Source of the DNA: Stutzerimonas stutzeri
GTDB lineage: Bacteria > Pseudomonadota > Gammaproteobacteria > Pseudomonadales > Pseudomonadaceae
Assembly (NCBI RefSeq): GCF_024448895.1
Contig: NZ_JAMOIC010000018.1
Location: forward strand, 53,471-117,470
Reading direction: 5' to 3'
Length of the DNA stretch: 64,000 nucleotides
Shown: positions 27,277-37,164 of the stretch, one piece after another
How the letters are laid out: every line of letters begins with the position of its first letter
How positions within the stretch are numbered: position 1 is the stretch's first letter
Made by a program: the position numbers and the translations under genes
Notes under the pieces: model-generated
Databases searched by the model: none
The model's input: the letters and a program-made list of their open reading frames with translations, nothing else
Told to the model about the DNA's origin: nothing

Positions 27277-28884
27277 TTACATCCGGAATACGCCGAAGCG
27301 GGTCGGCTCGATCGACGCGTTGAGACTGGCTGAGATTGCCAGGCCCAGCAGATCGCGCGTCTGCGCCGGATCAATAACCCCGTCATCCCAAAGCCGGGCG
27401 CTGGAGTAATAGGGATGCCCCTGTTGCTCGTACTGCTCGAGAATCGGCTGCTTGAGCTGCGCTTCGTCCTGGTCGGAAAACGTCTGGCCGCTGCGCTCGG
27501 CCTGCTCGCGCTTGACCTGTACCAACACGCCCGCCGCCTGTTCGCCGCCCATCACGCCGATGCGTGAGTTGGGCCACATCCACAGGAAGCGCGGGTCGTA
27601 AGCGCGGCCGCACATGCCGTAGTTGCCCGCACCAAAACTGCCGCCGATGACCACGGTGAACTTCGGAACATGGGCGCAAGCCACTGCTGTCACCAGCTTG
27701 GCGCCGTGTTTGGCGATGCCGCCGGTTTCGTATTTCTGGCCGACCATGAAGCCCGTGATGTTCTGCAGGAACAGCAGTGGAATGCCGCGCTGGCAGGCCA
27801 GTTCGATGAAGTGCGCGCCTTTCTGCGCAGCTTCGGCGAAGAGGATGCCGTTGTTGGCGAGGATGGCGATCGGATAGCCGTGCAGATGGGCGAAGCCGCA
27901 GACCAGCGTGTTGCCGAACAGCGCCTTGAACTCATCGAATTCACTGCCGTCCACCAGCCGGGCAATGACTTCACGGACGTCATAGGGCTGTTTGGACTGA
28001 GCGGGAATCACGCCGTAAAGCTCATCTGCCGCATACAAGGGGGCGCGCGGCTGGCGTGCTTGCACTTCGCCGAGCTTTTTCCAATTGAGATTGGCCACGC
28101 AGCGTCGAGCGATGGCCAACGCGTGCTCGTCATTCTCGGCGTAGTGGTCGGCCACTCCGGAGATCTTGCAGTGCACATCGGCACCGCCCAGATCCTCGGC
28201 GGTCACCACTTCGCCGGTGGCTGCTTTAACCAGCGGCGGGCCGGCGAGAAAGATGGTCGCCTGGTTACGCACCATGATGGTTTCGTCCGCCATGGCCGGC
28301 ACATATGCGCCACCGGCGGTGCAGGAGCCCATCACCACAGCGAGCTGCGGAATGCCCATTGCGCTCATGTTGGCCTGATTGAAGAAGATCCGGCCGAAGT
28401 GTTCGCGATCTGGGAAGACCTCATCCTGGCGTGGCAGGTTGGCACCGCCGGAGTCCACCAGATAAATGCAGGGCAGGCGGTTCTGCTGGGCGATGGACTG
28501 CGCGCGCAGGTGCTTTTTCACGGTAATAGGGTAGTAGCTGCCGCCTTTAACGGTGGCGTCGTTGGCGATGATCATGCATTCGACGCCTTCCACCCGACCG
28601 ATGCCGGCAACAACGCCAGCGGCAGCGACGTCTTCGCCGTAGACCTCGTAAGCCGCCAACGGGGCGACTTCGAGAAACGCCGAGCCGGGGTCGAGGAGAG
28701 CATTTATGCGGTCGCGAACCAGCAACTTGCCGCGCGAGACGTGGCGCTGTTGTGCCTTCTCACCGCCGCCTTCGCTGACGCGGCCGAGCAGGGCGCGCAG
28801 GTTTTCCACCTGTTCGAGCATCGTATCGCGGTTGGCTGCATATTCAGGCGAACGGGTGTTGATCTGGGTGTTCAGGATGGCCAT
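27277..28884 (-). CDS. liuB: Methylcrotonyl-CoA carboxylase, carboxyltransferase beta subunit
   Basis: Transfers the carboxyl group from biotin of LiuD to 3-methylcrotonyl-CoA. The 535-aa protein is a typical acyl-CoA carboxyltransferase: [19 protein letters not shown], the [20 protein letters not shown] segment, the N-terminal oxyanion [14 protein letters not shown], and the C-terminal half [23 protein letters not shown] and [19 protein letters not shown]. Length is as expected. The start at 28884 is preceded by GGAG. It sits 101 bp after liuA, with a REP-type palindrome between. Confidence 0.96.
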   Translation of the reverse strand: MAILNTQINTRSPEYAANRDTMLEQVENLRALLGRVSEGGGEKAQQRHVSRGKLLVRDRINALLDPGSAFLEVAPLAAYEVYGEDVAAAGVVAGIGRVEGVECMIIANDATVKGGSYYPITVKKHLRAQSIAQQNRLPCIYLVDSGGANLPRQDEVFPDREHFGRIFFNQANMSAMGIPQLAVVMGSCTAGGAYVPAMADETIMVRNQATIFLAGPPLVKAATGEVVTAEDLGGADVHCKISGVADHYAENDEHALAIARRCVANLNWKKLGEVQARQPRAPLYAADELYGVIPAQSKQPYDVREVIARLVDGSEFDEFKALFGNTLVCGFAHLHGYPIAILANNGILFAEAAQKGAHFIELACQRGIPLLFLQNITGFMVGQKYETGGIAKHGAKLVTAVACAHVPKFTVVIGGSFGAGNYGMCGRAYDPRFLWMWPNSRIGVMGGEQAAGVLVQVKREQAERSGQTFSDQDEAQLKQPILEQYEQQGHPYYSSARLWDDGVIDPAQTRDLLGLAISASLNASIEPTRFGVFRM

Positions 28885-28913
28885 GTTCGGCTCACTCCGG
28901 ATTAAGTGCTTTT

Positions 28914-28974
28914 CGTAGGAGCCAGCTTACTGGCGATCGGCCTGTGAACAGCATCGCCAGCAAGCTGGCTCCAC
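28914..28974. repeat. Paired inverted REP palindromes (ATCGCCAGCAAGCTGGCTCC family)
   Basis: Two facing copies, GTAGGAGCCAGCTTACTGGC and GCCAGCAAGCTGGCTCCAC, separated by about 20 bp, form a BIME-like hairpin between liuA and liuB. The same palindrome is arrayed at 42266-42978. Such elements often stabilise upstream mRNA or bind gyrase in Pseudomonas. Confidence 0.8.
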
Positions 28975-28985
28975 TTCTACTTACG

Positions 28986-30149
28986 TTATTTGGTTTCGTT
29001 GAACAGCTCGCGGCCGATCAGCATCCGGCGGATCTCGCTGGTCCCCGCGCCGATCTCGTAGAGCTTGGCGTCGCGCAGCAGCCGGCCGGTCGGAAATTCG
29101 TTGATGTAGCCGTTGCCGCCCAGAATCTGAATGGCCTGCAGCGCCATCTGTGTTGCGGCCTCAGCGGTATAGAGGATCACGCCGGCAGCATCCTTGCGGG
29201 TGGTCTCGCCACGGTCGCAAGCTTGCGCCACGGTGTAGAGGTAGGCGCGGCTGGCGTTGAGCTGGGTGTACATGTCGGCCACTTTGCCCTGGATGAACTG
29301 GAATTCACCGATGCTCTGGCCGAACTGCTTGCGGTCGTGAATATAGGGCACCACCACGTCCAAACAGGCTTGCATGATGCCGACCGGGCCACCGGCCAGC
29401 ACCACGCGCTCATAGTCCAGCCCGCTCATCAAAACCTTCACGCCGCCATTCTCGACACCCAGCACGTTCTCTTCGGGCACCTCGACGTCATCGAAGAACA
29501 GCTCGCAGGTGTTGGAGCCGCGCATGCCGAGCTTGTCGAACTTGCTGCCGCGCGAGAAACCCTTCCAGTCGCGCTCGACGATAAAGGCGGTGATGCCATG
29601 CGCGCCCTTGTCCAGGTCGGTCTTGGCGTAGATCACGTAGGTGTTGGCGTCCGGGCCGTTGGTGATCCAGGTCTTGCTACCGTTGAGGACGAAGCGGTCG
29701 CCTTTGCGATCGGCCCGCAGCTTCATCGAAACCACGTCCGAACCAGCGTTCGGTTCGCTCATCGCCAGCGCACCGACATGCTCGCCCGAGACCAGTTTGG
29801 GCAGGTATTTAGCCTTCTGCTCCAACGTGCCGTTGCGGTTGATCTGATTGACGCAAAGGTTGGAATGCGCGCCGTAGGACAGGCCCACCGAGGCCGAGCC
29901 ACGGCTGATTTCCTCGATGGCGATGACATGCGCCAGGTAACCCATACCGGCGCCGCCGTATTCCTCGTCTATGGTGATACCGAGCAGGCCCATGTCGCCG
30001 AACTTGCGCCACATGTCGCTGGGAAAGAGGTTGTCGCGGTCGATGGCTTCGGCGCGGGGCGCGACTTCATCGGCAACGAAACCGCGCACCTGATCGCGAA
30101 GCATGTCGACGGTTTCGCCGAGAGCGAAGTTGAGGCCGGAATAGTTCAT
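28986..30149 (-). CDS. liuA: Isovaleryl-CoA dehydrogenase
   Basis: FAD enzyme oxidising isovaleryl-CoA to 3-methylcrotonyl-CoA, first committed step after transamination and Bkd in leucine breakdown. The 387-aa acyl-CoA dehydrogenase has [16 protein letters not shown] and [19 protein letters not shown]. The residue pattern is diagnostic: the catalytic Glu (Glu247) lies in [12 protein letters not shown], the isovaleryl-CoA dehydrogenase position, while the usual C-terminal YEGTS glutamate is replaced ([12 protein letters not shown]). It heads liuABCD, and a palindromic operator lies 159 bp upstream, shared with the divergent acyl-CoA synthetase. Confidence 0.97.
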   Translation of the reverse strand: MNYSGLNFALGETVDMLRDQVRGFVADEVAPRAEAIDRDNLFPSDMWRKFGDMGLLGITIDEEYGGAGMGYLAHVIAIEEISRGSASVGLSYGAHSNLCVNQINRNGTLEQKAKYLPKLVSGEHVGALAMSEPNAGSDVVSMKLRADRKGDRFVLNGSKTWITNGPDANTYVIYAKTDLDKGAHGITAFIVERDWKGFSRGSKFDKLGMRGSNTCELFFDDVEVPEENVLGVENGGVKVLMSGLDYERVVLAGGPVGIMQACLDVVVPYIHDRKQFGQSIGEFQFIQGKVADMYTQLNASRAYLYTVAQACDRGETTRKDAAGVILYTAEAATQMALQAIQILGGNGYINEFPTGRLLRDAKLYEIGAGTSEIRRMLIGRELFNETK

Positions 30150-30307
30150 GTGCCACCTGTTTGTCTTGTAGTTGTTCTGGTTCGACTGCTGCAGGAGGAA
30201 AAAAGCCGACTTTCCAGCTGCGGTTCAGCCTGTTGTCTGTCGCGTCCCGGCACCGATTTCCTAAGCTGAAAAGGAGCGAGGTGCGGTGGGTTGTCACGCT
30301 GTTACCT

Positions 30308-30321
30308 TTACGTTAACGTAA
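30308..30321. promoter_or_regulatory. Perfect palindrome TTACGTTAACGTAA, probable LiuR operator
   Basis: A perfect 14-bp palindrome in the 253-bp space between divergent liuA and the acyl-CoA synthetase gene. It resembles the TTACGT-based palindromes described for LiuR in proteobacteria, and liuR is in the same locus. A related sequence precedes livG at 34233. MerR-type regulators bind such sites within promoters. The assignment to LiuR is inference. Confidence 0.65.
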
Positions 30322-30402
30322 CCACGTCCGGAATGACTGTCAACAGCGGCAAGCCCCGGATAGCAAGGCCTCATAACAAACATAAGACTGAGGAATTTCG
30401 AC

Positions 30403-32082
30403 ATGAGTCTTCCGAGCTACACCTGCGGACCGCAGACCAACCCTCTGTTGCCGATGACCATCGGCGCAGCGTTCGACCGAGCGGTCGAGCGGTTCTCCGA
30501 CCGCGAGGCCTTGGTCGTGCGTCATCAGAACCTGCGTTATTCCTGGTCGCAGCTGGCAGAAGAAGTGGATCGCTGTGCTCGCGGCCTTCTGGCATTGGGG
30601 CTGCAGCCGGGCGAGCGGGTAGGCATCTGGTCGCCAAACAATGCGCAGTGGTGTATCACCCAGTTCGCCACCGCGAAAGTGGGTGTAGTGCTGGTGAACA
30701 TCAACCCGGCTTATCGGCTCAACGAACTCGAATACGCGCTCAAGCAGTCCGGCTGTCGCTGGCTGATCTGTGCAGATGCATTCAAGACCTCTGACTACCA
30801 TGCGATGCTTCATGAGTTGCTCCCGGAACTGGAACGCTCGGCCGTAGGTGCCTTGCAGAGCCACATGCTGCCCGAGCTGCGCGGCGTGATCAGCCTGTGC
30901 GACAAGCCCGTGGACGGCATGCTGCTGTGGAAAGGCCTCATGGACATGGCTGAAAGTGTAGGCCCGGAACAGCTACGTCAGTGCGGCGAGCAGTTGCAGT
31001 TCGATGACCCGATCAATATCCAGTACACCTCGGGCACCACCGGGTTCCCCAAGGGCGCCACCCTCAGTCACTACAACATCCTCAACAACGGTTACATGGT
31101 CGGGGAGAGCCTGAAGCTCACCGAACATGACCGGCTGGTAATTCCCGTACCTCTGTACCACTGCTTCGGCATGGTGATGGGCAATCTGGGGTGCGTTACT
31201 CATGGCACCACCATGATCTACCCCAGCGCCGCCTTCGAACCCCTGGCGGCGCTGCAGGCCGCCGCCGAAGAAAAGGCCACGGGTATGTACGGCGTCCCGA
31301 CCATGTTCATCGCCATGCTCGACCACCCGGAACGTCAATCGCTGGACCTGAGCAATCTGCGCACCGGGATCATGGCGGGCTCTACCTGCCCGATCGAGGT
31401 AATGAAGCGGGTGATCGACGACATGCACCTCGCCGAAATGCAGATCGCCTACGGCATGACCGAGACCAGTCCGGTCTCCACCCAGACCGGCCCGGACGAT
31501 GATCTCGAGCGACGTGTCACCAGCGTCGGCCACACCCAGCCGCATCTGGAAAGCAAGGTCGTGGACGAGCACAACCGCATCGTGCCGCGTGGGCAGATCG
31601 GTGAACTCTGCACCCGCGGCTACAGCGTAATGCTCGGCTACTGGAGCAACCCGGAAGCTACGGCCGGCGCCATCGATGGCGCGCGCTGGATGCACACCGG
31701 CGATCTCGCGATCATGGATGACGAGGGTTATTTGAAGATCGTCGGGCGCAACAAGGACATGATCATCCGCGGCGGGGAGAACGTGTATCCACGCGAAGTG
31801 GAGGAGTTCTTGTTCACTCATCCAGCAGTGGCGGACGTGCAGGTCATCGGTGTGCCGGACAAGACTTACGGCGAGGAGATCGTCGCCTGGGTCAAGTTGC
31901 ATCCCAGCCATGAGGCCACGGCTGACGAGCTTCGCGAGTTCTGCAAGGGCCGAATCGCACATTTCAAGACGCCACGGCACATCAAGTTCGTCGATGATTT
32001 CCCCATGACCATCAGCGGCAAGGTGCAGAAATTCAAGATGCGCGAAGTCAGCGTGGCCGAGCTTGGGCTCGGGGAACAGTAA
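30403..32082 (+). CDS. AMP-binding acyl-CoA synthetase
   Basis: Cytosolic ATP-dependent acid:CoA ligase of 559 aa. It has the AMP-binding motif [11 protein letters not shown] at about 207-217, [12 protein letters not shown], the YGMTETSP motif, and the C-terminal [22 protein letters not shown] with a catalytic Lys in [11 protein letters not shown]. The substrate is probably a medium-length or branched acid; position opposite liuA and a shared LiuR-like site suggest isovalerate or another branched short-chain acid. GAGGA lies before the ATG. In P. aeruginosa a similar gene (PA2557 region, from memory) neighbours the same regulator and acyl-CoA genes seen downstream here. Confidence 0.92.
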   Translation: MSLPSYTCGPQTNPLLPMTIGAAFDRAVERFSDREALVVRHQNLRYSWSQLAEEVDRCARGLLALGLQPGERVGIWSPNNAQWCITQFATAKVGVVLVNINPAYRLNELEYALKQSGCRWLICADAFKTSDYHAMLHELLPELERSAVGALQSHMLPELRGVISLCDKPVDGMLLWKGLMDMAESVGPEQLRQCGEQLQFDDPINIQYTSGTTGFPKGATLSHYNILNNGYMVGESLKLTEHDRLVIPVPLYHCFGMVMGNLGCVTHGTTMIYPSAAFEPLAALQAAAEEKATGMYGVPTMFIAMLDHPERQSLDLSNLRTGIMAGSTCPIEVMKRVIDDMHLAEMQIAYGMTETSPVSTQTGPDDDLERRVTSVGHTQPHLESKVVDEHNRIVPRGQIGELCTRGYSVMLGYWSNPEATAGAIDGARWMHTGDLAIMDDEGYLKIVGRNKDMIIRGGENVYPREVEEFLFTHPAVADVQVIGVPDKTYGEEIVAWVKLHPSHEATADELREFCKGRIAHFKTPRHIKFVDDFPMTISGKVQKFKMREVSVAELGLGEQ

Positions 32083-32110
32083 TCGTCGCCCCAACTGCGA
32101 GGAGCCTTCC

Positions 32111-32704
32111 ATGACCCAAGCCATCAGCCGATTTCCCCTGATCGGTGATCTCGCGGCACTGCCAGACGATGTGCGCCAGCGCATCCTGGCCGTGCAGGAA
32201 AAAGCGGGTTTCGTGCCCAACGTTTTTCTTATGTTGGCTCATAGGCCGGATGAATTTCGGGCGTTTTTTGCCTATCACGATGCTTTGATGGAGCGTGAGT
32301 CCGACAGCCTGACCAAGGCCGAGAAGGAGATGATCGTCGTAGCGGTAAGTGCCGATCACGGGTGCCTGTATTGCGTAGTCGCCCACGGTGCAATTCTGCG
32401 GATCCTTGCTAAAGACGCGATGATCGCCGATCAGATTGCCGTCAACTATCGCACCGCGCCGATCAGTAAGCGTCAGCAGTTGATGCTCGATTTCGCGCTG
32501 CATCTGGCAGCGCATCGCGGTGTGCTGGATGACAGCTGGCAGGCACAACTGGAAGAAATAGGCTTCACTCTGAACGACATCTGGGACATTGGCGCGATTG
32601 CTGCGCTGTTCGGGCTTTCCAATCGTCTGGTGTCGATGGCGCGCACGCCGCCCAACGACGAGTTCTATTTGCTGGGCCGCGTGCCCAGAGCTACCGCAGG
32701 CTGA
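32111..32704 (+). CDS. Peroxidase-related protein (AhpD/CMD-like)
   Basis: Protein of 197 aa in the carboxymuconolactone decarboxylase/AhpD superfamily. The redox-type signature Cys85-x-x-Cys88-x-x-x-His92 (CLYCVVAH) is intact, which fits the uncharacterised peroxidase-related group. The N-terminus AGFVPNVFLMLAHRPDEFRAFFAYHDALM is also family-like. GAGGAG precedes the ATG at 32111, 28 bp after the acyl-CoA synthetase stop, so the two are probably co-transcribed. A role in peroxide or alkylhydroperoxide removal is inferred from the family only. Confidence 0.87.
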   Translation: MTQAISRFPLIGDLAALPDDVRQRILAVQEKAGFVPNVFLMLAHRPDEFRAFFAYHDALMERESDSLTKAEKEMIVVAVSADHGCLYCVVAHGAILRILAKDAMIADQIAVNYRTAPISKRQQLMLDFALHLAAHRGVLDDSWQAQLEEIGFTLNDIWDIGAIAALFGLSNRLVSMARTPPNDEFYLLGRVPRATAG

Positions 32705-32809
32705 GCGGTAGCGACGAATTTACCGCTTCGTGCGGTAAAAATGAGACCCGACAGGAGCGAGGTCGGGTTCTCAGCTGCATCAACCAAGACAATAACAAGA
32801 GAGATAACT

Positions 32810-34069
32810 ATGCAACTGAAACCCCTGAGCCGTTTCTTCATTCTCAACAGCCTGGCGGCCGCTGCCCTAGGTACCTCTTCGATGGCTTCAGCCGCGTTTC
32901 TCGACGACAGCAAGGCGAGCGTCGAGGCACGCAACTTCTATATGCACCGTGATTTCCGCAGCGGTACCGGGCAGAACAAGGCAGAGGAGTGGGGCCAAGG
33001 CTTCATTCTCAAGATGGAGTCCGGCTACACCGAAGGACCGGTCGGTTTCGGCGTCGATGCCCTCGGCCTGTTGGGCGTCAAGCTTGACTCCAGCCCAGAC
33101 CGTTCAGGTACCGGTCTTCTGCAACGAGATTCGTCCAATCAGCCGGAGGATGACTACGGTACGGCGGGCCTTACCGCCAAAGCGAAGATGTCCAACACCA
33201 CCCTGCATGTCGGTACCCTCCAGCCCATCATTCCGGTGGTGATGCGAAACGACAGCCGACTGTTGCCCAGCATTTACCGAGGCGCCTGGCTACAGAGCAA
33301 GGAAGTCGAGGGGCTGCAACTCGACGTGGGTATGCTCGACCGCACCAGTTATCGAGACTCCTCGAATTATGAGGAGATGGCTGTCTTTAACGCCGGTGCG
33401 AGAAATATCGTGCTGGGCAACACCGCGACCAGTGATGAGTTTCTTTTTGCCGGTGGCAAATACCAGTTCAGTCCGGAACTGACGGCCAGCTACTACTACG
33501 GCGGGCTGGACGGAATTTACAAGCAGCACAACACGCAGCTGGTTCACGTCATGCCGATCGGCGACAACCAGAGCTTCAAGACCGATCTTCGCTATGTGCG
33601 CTCCACCGATGACGGCAATAGCAATGTCGATAACAACGCCTTTGGCGCGCTCTTTACCTACAGAGTCGGCGGCCATGGCTTTACCGGCGGCTACCAGAAA
33701 ATGAGCGGCGACACCGGGTTTGCTTACATCTCCGGCGGCGACAACATGCTGATCAACCTGCTGCAGATCAACGACTTCGGTAACGAAGACGAAAAATCCT
33801 GGCAGGTCCGCTACGACTACGATTTCGCGGCGATGGGCATTCCTGGGCTGAGCCTGATGACGCGCTATGTGTCGGGTGACAACGTCAATCTGAGTGGTGG
33901 TGGCGAAGGCGAGGAGTGGGAACGCGACACCGATATCGCCTACGTGGTCCAGAGTGGCCCGCTGAAGAACGTTGGCATGAAGGTTCGTAACGCAACCGTA
34001 CGTACCAACTTCGGTCGCGATATCGATGAGACCCGTCTGATCCTCAGCTACACGCTCGCACTTTGGTAA
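32810..34069 (+). CDS. OprD-family outer-membrane porin
   Basis: Substrate-specific outer-membrane channel of 419 aa. Signal peptide of about 28 residues (FFILNSLAAAALGTSSMASA), then FLDDSKASVEARNFYMHRDFRSG, which is the OprD start, many amphipathic strands, and a C-terminal aromatic end (LSYTLALW) typical of an 18-strand barrel. OprD channels admit amino acids, peptides or carboxylates. Located directly before the Liv-type ABC operon, it may provide the outer-membrane step for the same substrates. The upstream AACAAGAGAGATAAC is its ribosome site; a terminator follows. Confidence 0.95.
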   Translation: MQLKPLSRFFILNSLAAAALGTSSMASAAFLDDSKASVEARNFYMHRDFRSGTGQNKAEEWGQGFILKMESGYTEGPVGFGVDALGLLGVKLDSSPDRSGTGLLQRDSSNQPEDDYGTAGLTAKAKMSNTTLHVGTLQPIIPVVMRNDSRLLPSIYRGAWLQSKEVEGLQLDVGMLDRTSYRDSSNYEEMAVFNAGARNIVLGNTATSDEFLFAGGKYQFSPELTASYYYGGLDGIYKQHNTQLVHVMPIGDNQSFKTDLRYVRSTDDGNSNVDNNAFGALFTYRVGGHGFTGGYQKMSGDTGFAYISGGDNMLINLLQINDFGNEDEKSWQVRYDYDFAAMGIPGLSLMTRYVSGDNVNLSGGGEGEEWERDTDIAYVVQSGPLKNVGMKVRNATVRTNFGRDIDETRLILSYTLALW

Positions 34070-34109
34070 CAGATACACGCGATACTGCAATACCTCCTCG
34101 TTGATCTTT

Positions 34110-34137
34110 ACCGGGCCCGAAGCGGCCCGGTTTTTTT
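34110..34137 (+). terminator. Rho-independent terminator after the OprD gene
   Basis: ACCGGGCC and GGCCCGGT (8 bp) enclose CGAAGC and are followed by seven T. It separates the porin gene from the ABC transporter operon. Confidence 0.92.
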
Positions 34138-34232
34138 CGGCTACCTTCTAGGGTGGCTCGACGCCTTTAGAGGCCATCGATACATCAATCGCGCGTTTGA
34201 ATTTGAGGCTTGCCTCGGGCTGGAAACGATTG

Positions 34233-34247
34233 TTATCGTTTACGTAA
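34233..34247. promoter_or_regulatory. LiuR-like site before livG
   Basis: TTATCGTTTACGTAA lies 60 bp before the livG start. Its right part CGTTTACGTAA matches the perfect palindrome at 30308 (CGTTAACGTAA) at 10 of 11 positions; the left arm is one base out of register. It may place the ABC transporter under the same regulator as liuA. Confidence 0.45.
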
Positions 34248-34306
34248 AGGTCACCCGGCGACCTGCGCCATAACCAACAACAATAATCAGGGTTAGAGGG
34301 CATCCC

Positions 34307-35080
34307 ATGGCACCAGACTTCGTGCTGGAAACGCGTGGATTGACGAAGGAATTCCGCGGCTTCACGGCGGTTGATTCGGTTGAGCTTCGTGTCGAGAAGG
34401 GACACATCCATGCACTGATCGGCCCGAACGGCGCCGGCAAGACAACCGTCTTCAATCTCCTCACCAAATTCCTGACCCCGACTCGCGGGGAAATCATCTA
34501 CCGCGGCAAGTCCATCACCGCCATGAAGGCGAACGAGATCGCCCGTCTCGGTCTGGTGCGCTCGTTCCAGATATCGGCTGTGTTCGGCCACATGAGCGTG
34601 CTTGAAAACGTGCGCGTCGCGCTGCAACAGAAGCTTGGCAATTCCTTCCACTTCTGGAAATCAGAACGCACCCTGCGCGAGTTGGACGATCGAGCCATGC
34701 AGCTGCTGGCCGACGTCGACCTCGAAACCTTCGCCCAGACACTGGCCATCGAGCTGCCTTATGGCCGCAAGCGCGCGCTCGAGCTTGCCACTACTCTGGC
34801 TCTGGATCCCGTTGTTCTCCTGCTCGACGAGCCCACGCAAGGCATGGGCGGTGAAGACGTCGATATGGTCGTTGCGCTGGTACGGCGTGCTGCGGTCAAT
34901 CGGACGGTGCTGATGGTCGAGCACAACCTGAGTGTGGTCAGCCGGCTCTGCGACCGCATCACTGTCCTGGCACGCGGCTCGGTTCTGGCAGAAGGCGACT
35001 ACGAGACCGTCTCGGCAAATCCCGACGTGCGTGAAGCCTACATGGGCAGTGAAGCCGACGCAGAGGAGGCGCACCCATGA
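34307..35080 (+). CDS. livG: Branched-chain amino acid-type ABC transporter ATPase (LivG)
   Basis: Cytoplasmic ATPase of 257 aa energising a HAAT-family importer. Walker A GPNGAGKT has Lys45; Walker B is VVLLLDEPTQGMGGED; the signature loop is LPYGRKRALELA, and the switch His is in MVEHNLSVV. AGAGGG precedes the ATG. First gene of livG-livF-binding protein-livH-livM; its stop overlaps the livF start by 4 bp. The surrounding genes favour branched-chain amino acids, but this family also moves other amino acids, urea and amides. Confidence 0.93.
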   Translation: MAPDFVLETRGLTKEFRGFTAVDSVELRVEKGHIHALIGPNGAGKTTVFNLLTKFLTPTRGEIIYRGKSITAMKANEIARLGLVRSFQISAVFGHMSVLENVRVALQQKLGNSFHFWKSERTLRELDDRAMQLLADVDLETFAQTLAIELPYGRKRALELATTLALDPVVLLLDEPTQGMGGEDVDMVVALVRRAAVNRTVLMVEHNLSVVSRLCDRITVLARGSVLAEGDYETVSANPDVREAYMGSEADAEEAHP

Positions 35081-35793
35081 CACCCATGGCTGATCGCGAT
35101 CAATTGCGCGTCGATGACCTGCATGCCTTCTATGGTGAATCCCACATTCTGCATGGCGTCGATCTGGTGGTCGGGCGCGGCGAACTGGTTACGCTGCTCG
35201 GTCGGAACGGCTCCGGTCGCAGCACCACCCTGCGCGCGATCATGAACATGGTCGGCCGCCGCACCGGCTCGATTGTCGTCAACGGTAACGAAACCATGGG
35301 CATGCCGGCCCACCTCATTCCGCGGCTCGGGGTCGGTTACTGCCCAGAGGAGCGCGGCGTGTTCTCCAGCCTCAATGTCGAGGAAAACCTCTTGCTGCCG
35401 CCGACCGTGCGCAGCGGCGGAATGGGGCTGGACGAGCTCTACGAGATGTTCCCCAACCTGTATGAGCGCCGCTTCAGTCAGGGCACGCGGCTGTCTGGTG
35501 GCGAGCAGCAGATGCTCGCCATGGCGCGCATTCTTCGCACCGGCGCCAACCTGCTGCTGCTCGATGAAATCACCGAGGGCCTGGCGCCGGTGATCGTGCA
35601 GAAGCTGGGCGAGGTACTGATCAAGCTGAAAAAGCGTGGCCTGACCATCGTCCTGGTGGAGCAGAACTTCCGCTTCGCCGCACCACTGGCCGACCGTCAT
35701 TACGTGATGGAGCACGGGCAGATCATCGAGGAAATCAGCGCTGCAGACCTGAATTCGAAAAAGGAGTTTTTGAATAGCTGTCTGGGTGTGTAA
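35077..35793 (+). CDS. livF: Branched-chain amino acid-type ABC transporter ATPase (LivF)
   Basis: Second ATPase of the importer, 238 aa. Signature LSGGEQQMLAMARIL, Walker B NLLLLDEITEGLAPV and switch VLVEQNFRFA are intact. The Walker A is GRNGSGRST, so the invariant Lys is Arg48; this would weaken or abolish hydrolysis at that site unless the family tolerates it. The rest of the protein is undamaged, so it is not a pseudogene. It overlaps livG by 4 bp (ATGA), so translation is probably coupled. Confidence 0.92.
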   Translation: MTPMADRDQLRVDDLHAFYGESHILHGVDLVVGRGELVTLLGRNGSGRSTTLRAIMNMVGRRTGSIVVNGNETMGMPAHLIPRLGVGYCPEERGVFSSLNVEENLLLPPTVRSGGMGLDELYEMFPNLYERRFSQGTRLSGGEQQMLAMARILRTGANLLLLDEITEGLAPVIVQKLGEVLIKLKKRGLTIVLVEQNFRFAAPLADRHYVMEHGQIIEEISAADLNSKKEFLNSCLGV

Positions 35794-35876
35794 CCACCCT
35801 CGCAAAGCAAGCCAGCCGGTCCGCAGTGAACGCCGGTGTTCAATAGCCACAACAAAAACAATCACAGTGGGTGAAT

Positions 35877-37094
35877 ATGAAAAATCTAAAGAAGACCGCA
35901 GCCGCCGTTCTCGTTTCCAGCATGATCGCCGGTGCCGCGCAGGCTGAAATCAGCAACGATGAAATCCGCATCGGCTACCTGGCCGACATGTCCGGTACCT
36001 ACCGCGATCTGTCCGGCCCGGGTGGTCTGGAAGCTTTGAAGATGGCCATCGAAGATTTCGGTGGCACCGTCGATGGCAAGAAGATTGTCACTTTCAACGC
36101 GGATGACCTGAACAAGCCGGACGTCGGCGCAAACACCGTGCGGCAGTGGATCGACGAGCGCAACGTGGACATGGTGACCGGCCTGGTTGCCAGCTCGGTG
36201 GTTCTCGCTGCAGCCAAAGTGGTAGAGCAGGGCGACAAGCTGGCCCTGATCTCCGGCGCAGCGGCTTCGAGCATCACCAACGAATTCTGCTCACCCAATC
36301 ATATTCACTGGACCTACGACACCTTCGCCCTGGCCAATGGCACGGCCAACGCCGTACTCAAGGACGGCGGCAAGAGCTGGTTCATCCTCACCGCCGACTA
36401 TGCGTTCGGCCACGCGATGGAAGCGGACATCAAGAAGGTCGTTGAGGAGGAGGGGGGCAGTGTGGTCGGTACTGTCCGCCATCCATTCCCGAGCAGCGAT
36501 TTCTCGTCCTACATTCTCCAGGCACAGGGTTCAGGCGCCGATGTGGTCGCCTTGGCAAACGCTGGCGCGGATACAGTCAACTCGCTGAAAACCGCTAGTG
36601 AGTTCGGCGTGACCCAGTCCGGCCAGCGCCTCGCAGGCATGGTCGTGTTCCTCAATGACATTCATGCGATGGGGCTTGAAGTGACCCAGGGCCTGATGCT
36701 GACCACCGGCTGGTACTGGGACATGAATGAGGATACCCGGGCCTGGGCCAAGCGTTACTCCGAGCGCGTAGGCAGCATGCCGACCATGGTGCAGGCAGGG
36801 ATTTACTCGGCCACCACGCATTATCTCAATGCAGTGAAGGAAACCGGTAGCGACGACACCAAGACCGTGCGCGCGCATATGGCCAAGACGCCAGTCAACG
36901 ACATGTTCGCTAAGAATGGCTCCATCCGCGAGGACGGCCGCATGGTGCACGACATGTACCTGGTGCAGGTCAAGACGCCCGCCGAGTCGAAAGGCGAGTG
37001 GGACCTGTACAAGGTCGTCAGCACCATCCCGGGCGACCAGGCGTTCCGCCCGATTGGCGACAGCCAGTGCAAGAAGATGGCGCCCAAGAGCTGA
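35877..37094 (+). CDS. ABC transporter substrate-binding protein (LivK-like)
   Basis: Periplasmic type I binding protein of 405 aa. A Sec signal peptide (MKNLKKTAAAVLVSSMIAGAAQA) with an AQA cleavage site and no lipobox precedes IRIGYLADMSGTYRDLSGPGGLEALKMAIEDFG and a two-lobed fold (WFILTADYAFGHAMEADIKK). It delivers the ligand to LivHM. The branched-chain family includes binders of Leu/Ile/Val, aromatic acids and amides; the ligand is not readable. The ATG at 35877 and an in-frame GTG at 35871 are both possible starts. Confidence 0.92.
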   Translation: MKNLKKTAAAVLVSSMIAGAAQAEISNDEIRIGYLADMSGTYRDLSGPGGLEALKMAIEDFGGTVDGKKIVTFNADDLNKPDVGANTVRQWIDERNVDMVTGLVASSVVLAAAKVVEQGDKLALISGAAASSITNEFCSPNHIHWTYDTFALANGTANAVLKDGGKSWFILTADYAFGHAMEADIKKVVEEEGGSVVGTVRHPFPSSDFSSYILQAQGSGADVVALANAGADTVNSLKTASEFGVTQSGQRLAGMVVFLNDIHAMGLEVTQGLMLTTGWYWDMNEDTRAWAKRYSERVGSMPTMVQAGIYSATTHYLNAVKETGSDDTKTVRAHMAKTPVNDMFAKNGSIREDGRMVHDMYLVQVKTPAESKGEWDLYKVVSTIPGDQAFRPIGDSQCKKMAPKS

Positions 37095-37164
37095 CCTGTC
37101 TGGCCCACGCCTCAGCCCGGCCGTCATTGGCCGGGTGTCCCGGAATTCCTTTGGGTAGTGAATC

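Noticed and set aside
27670-28905. Frame of 411 codons antisense to liuB
   Set aside because: Shadow of liuB; no family features and no plausible promoter or ribosome site.
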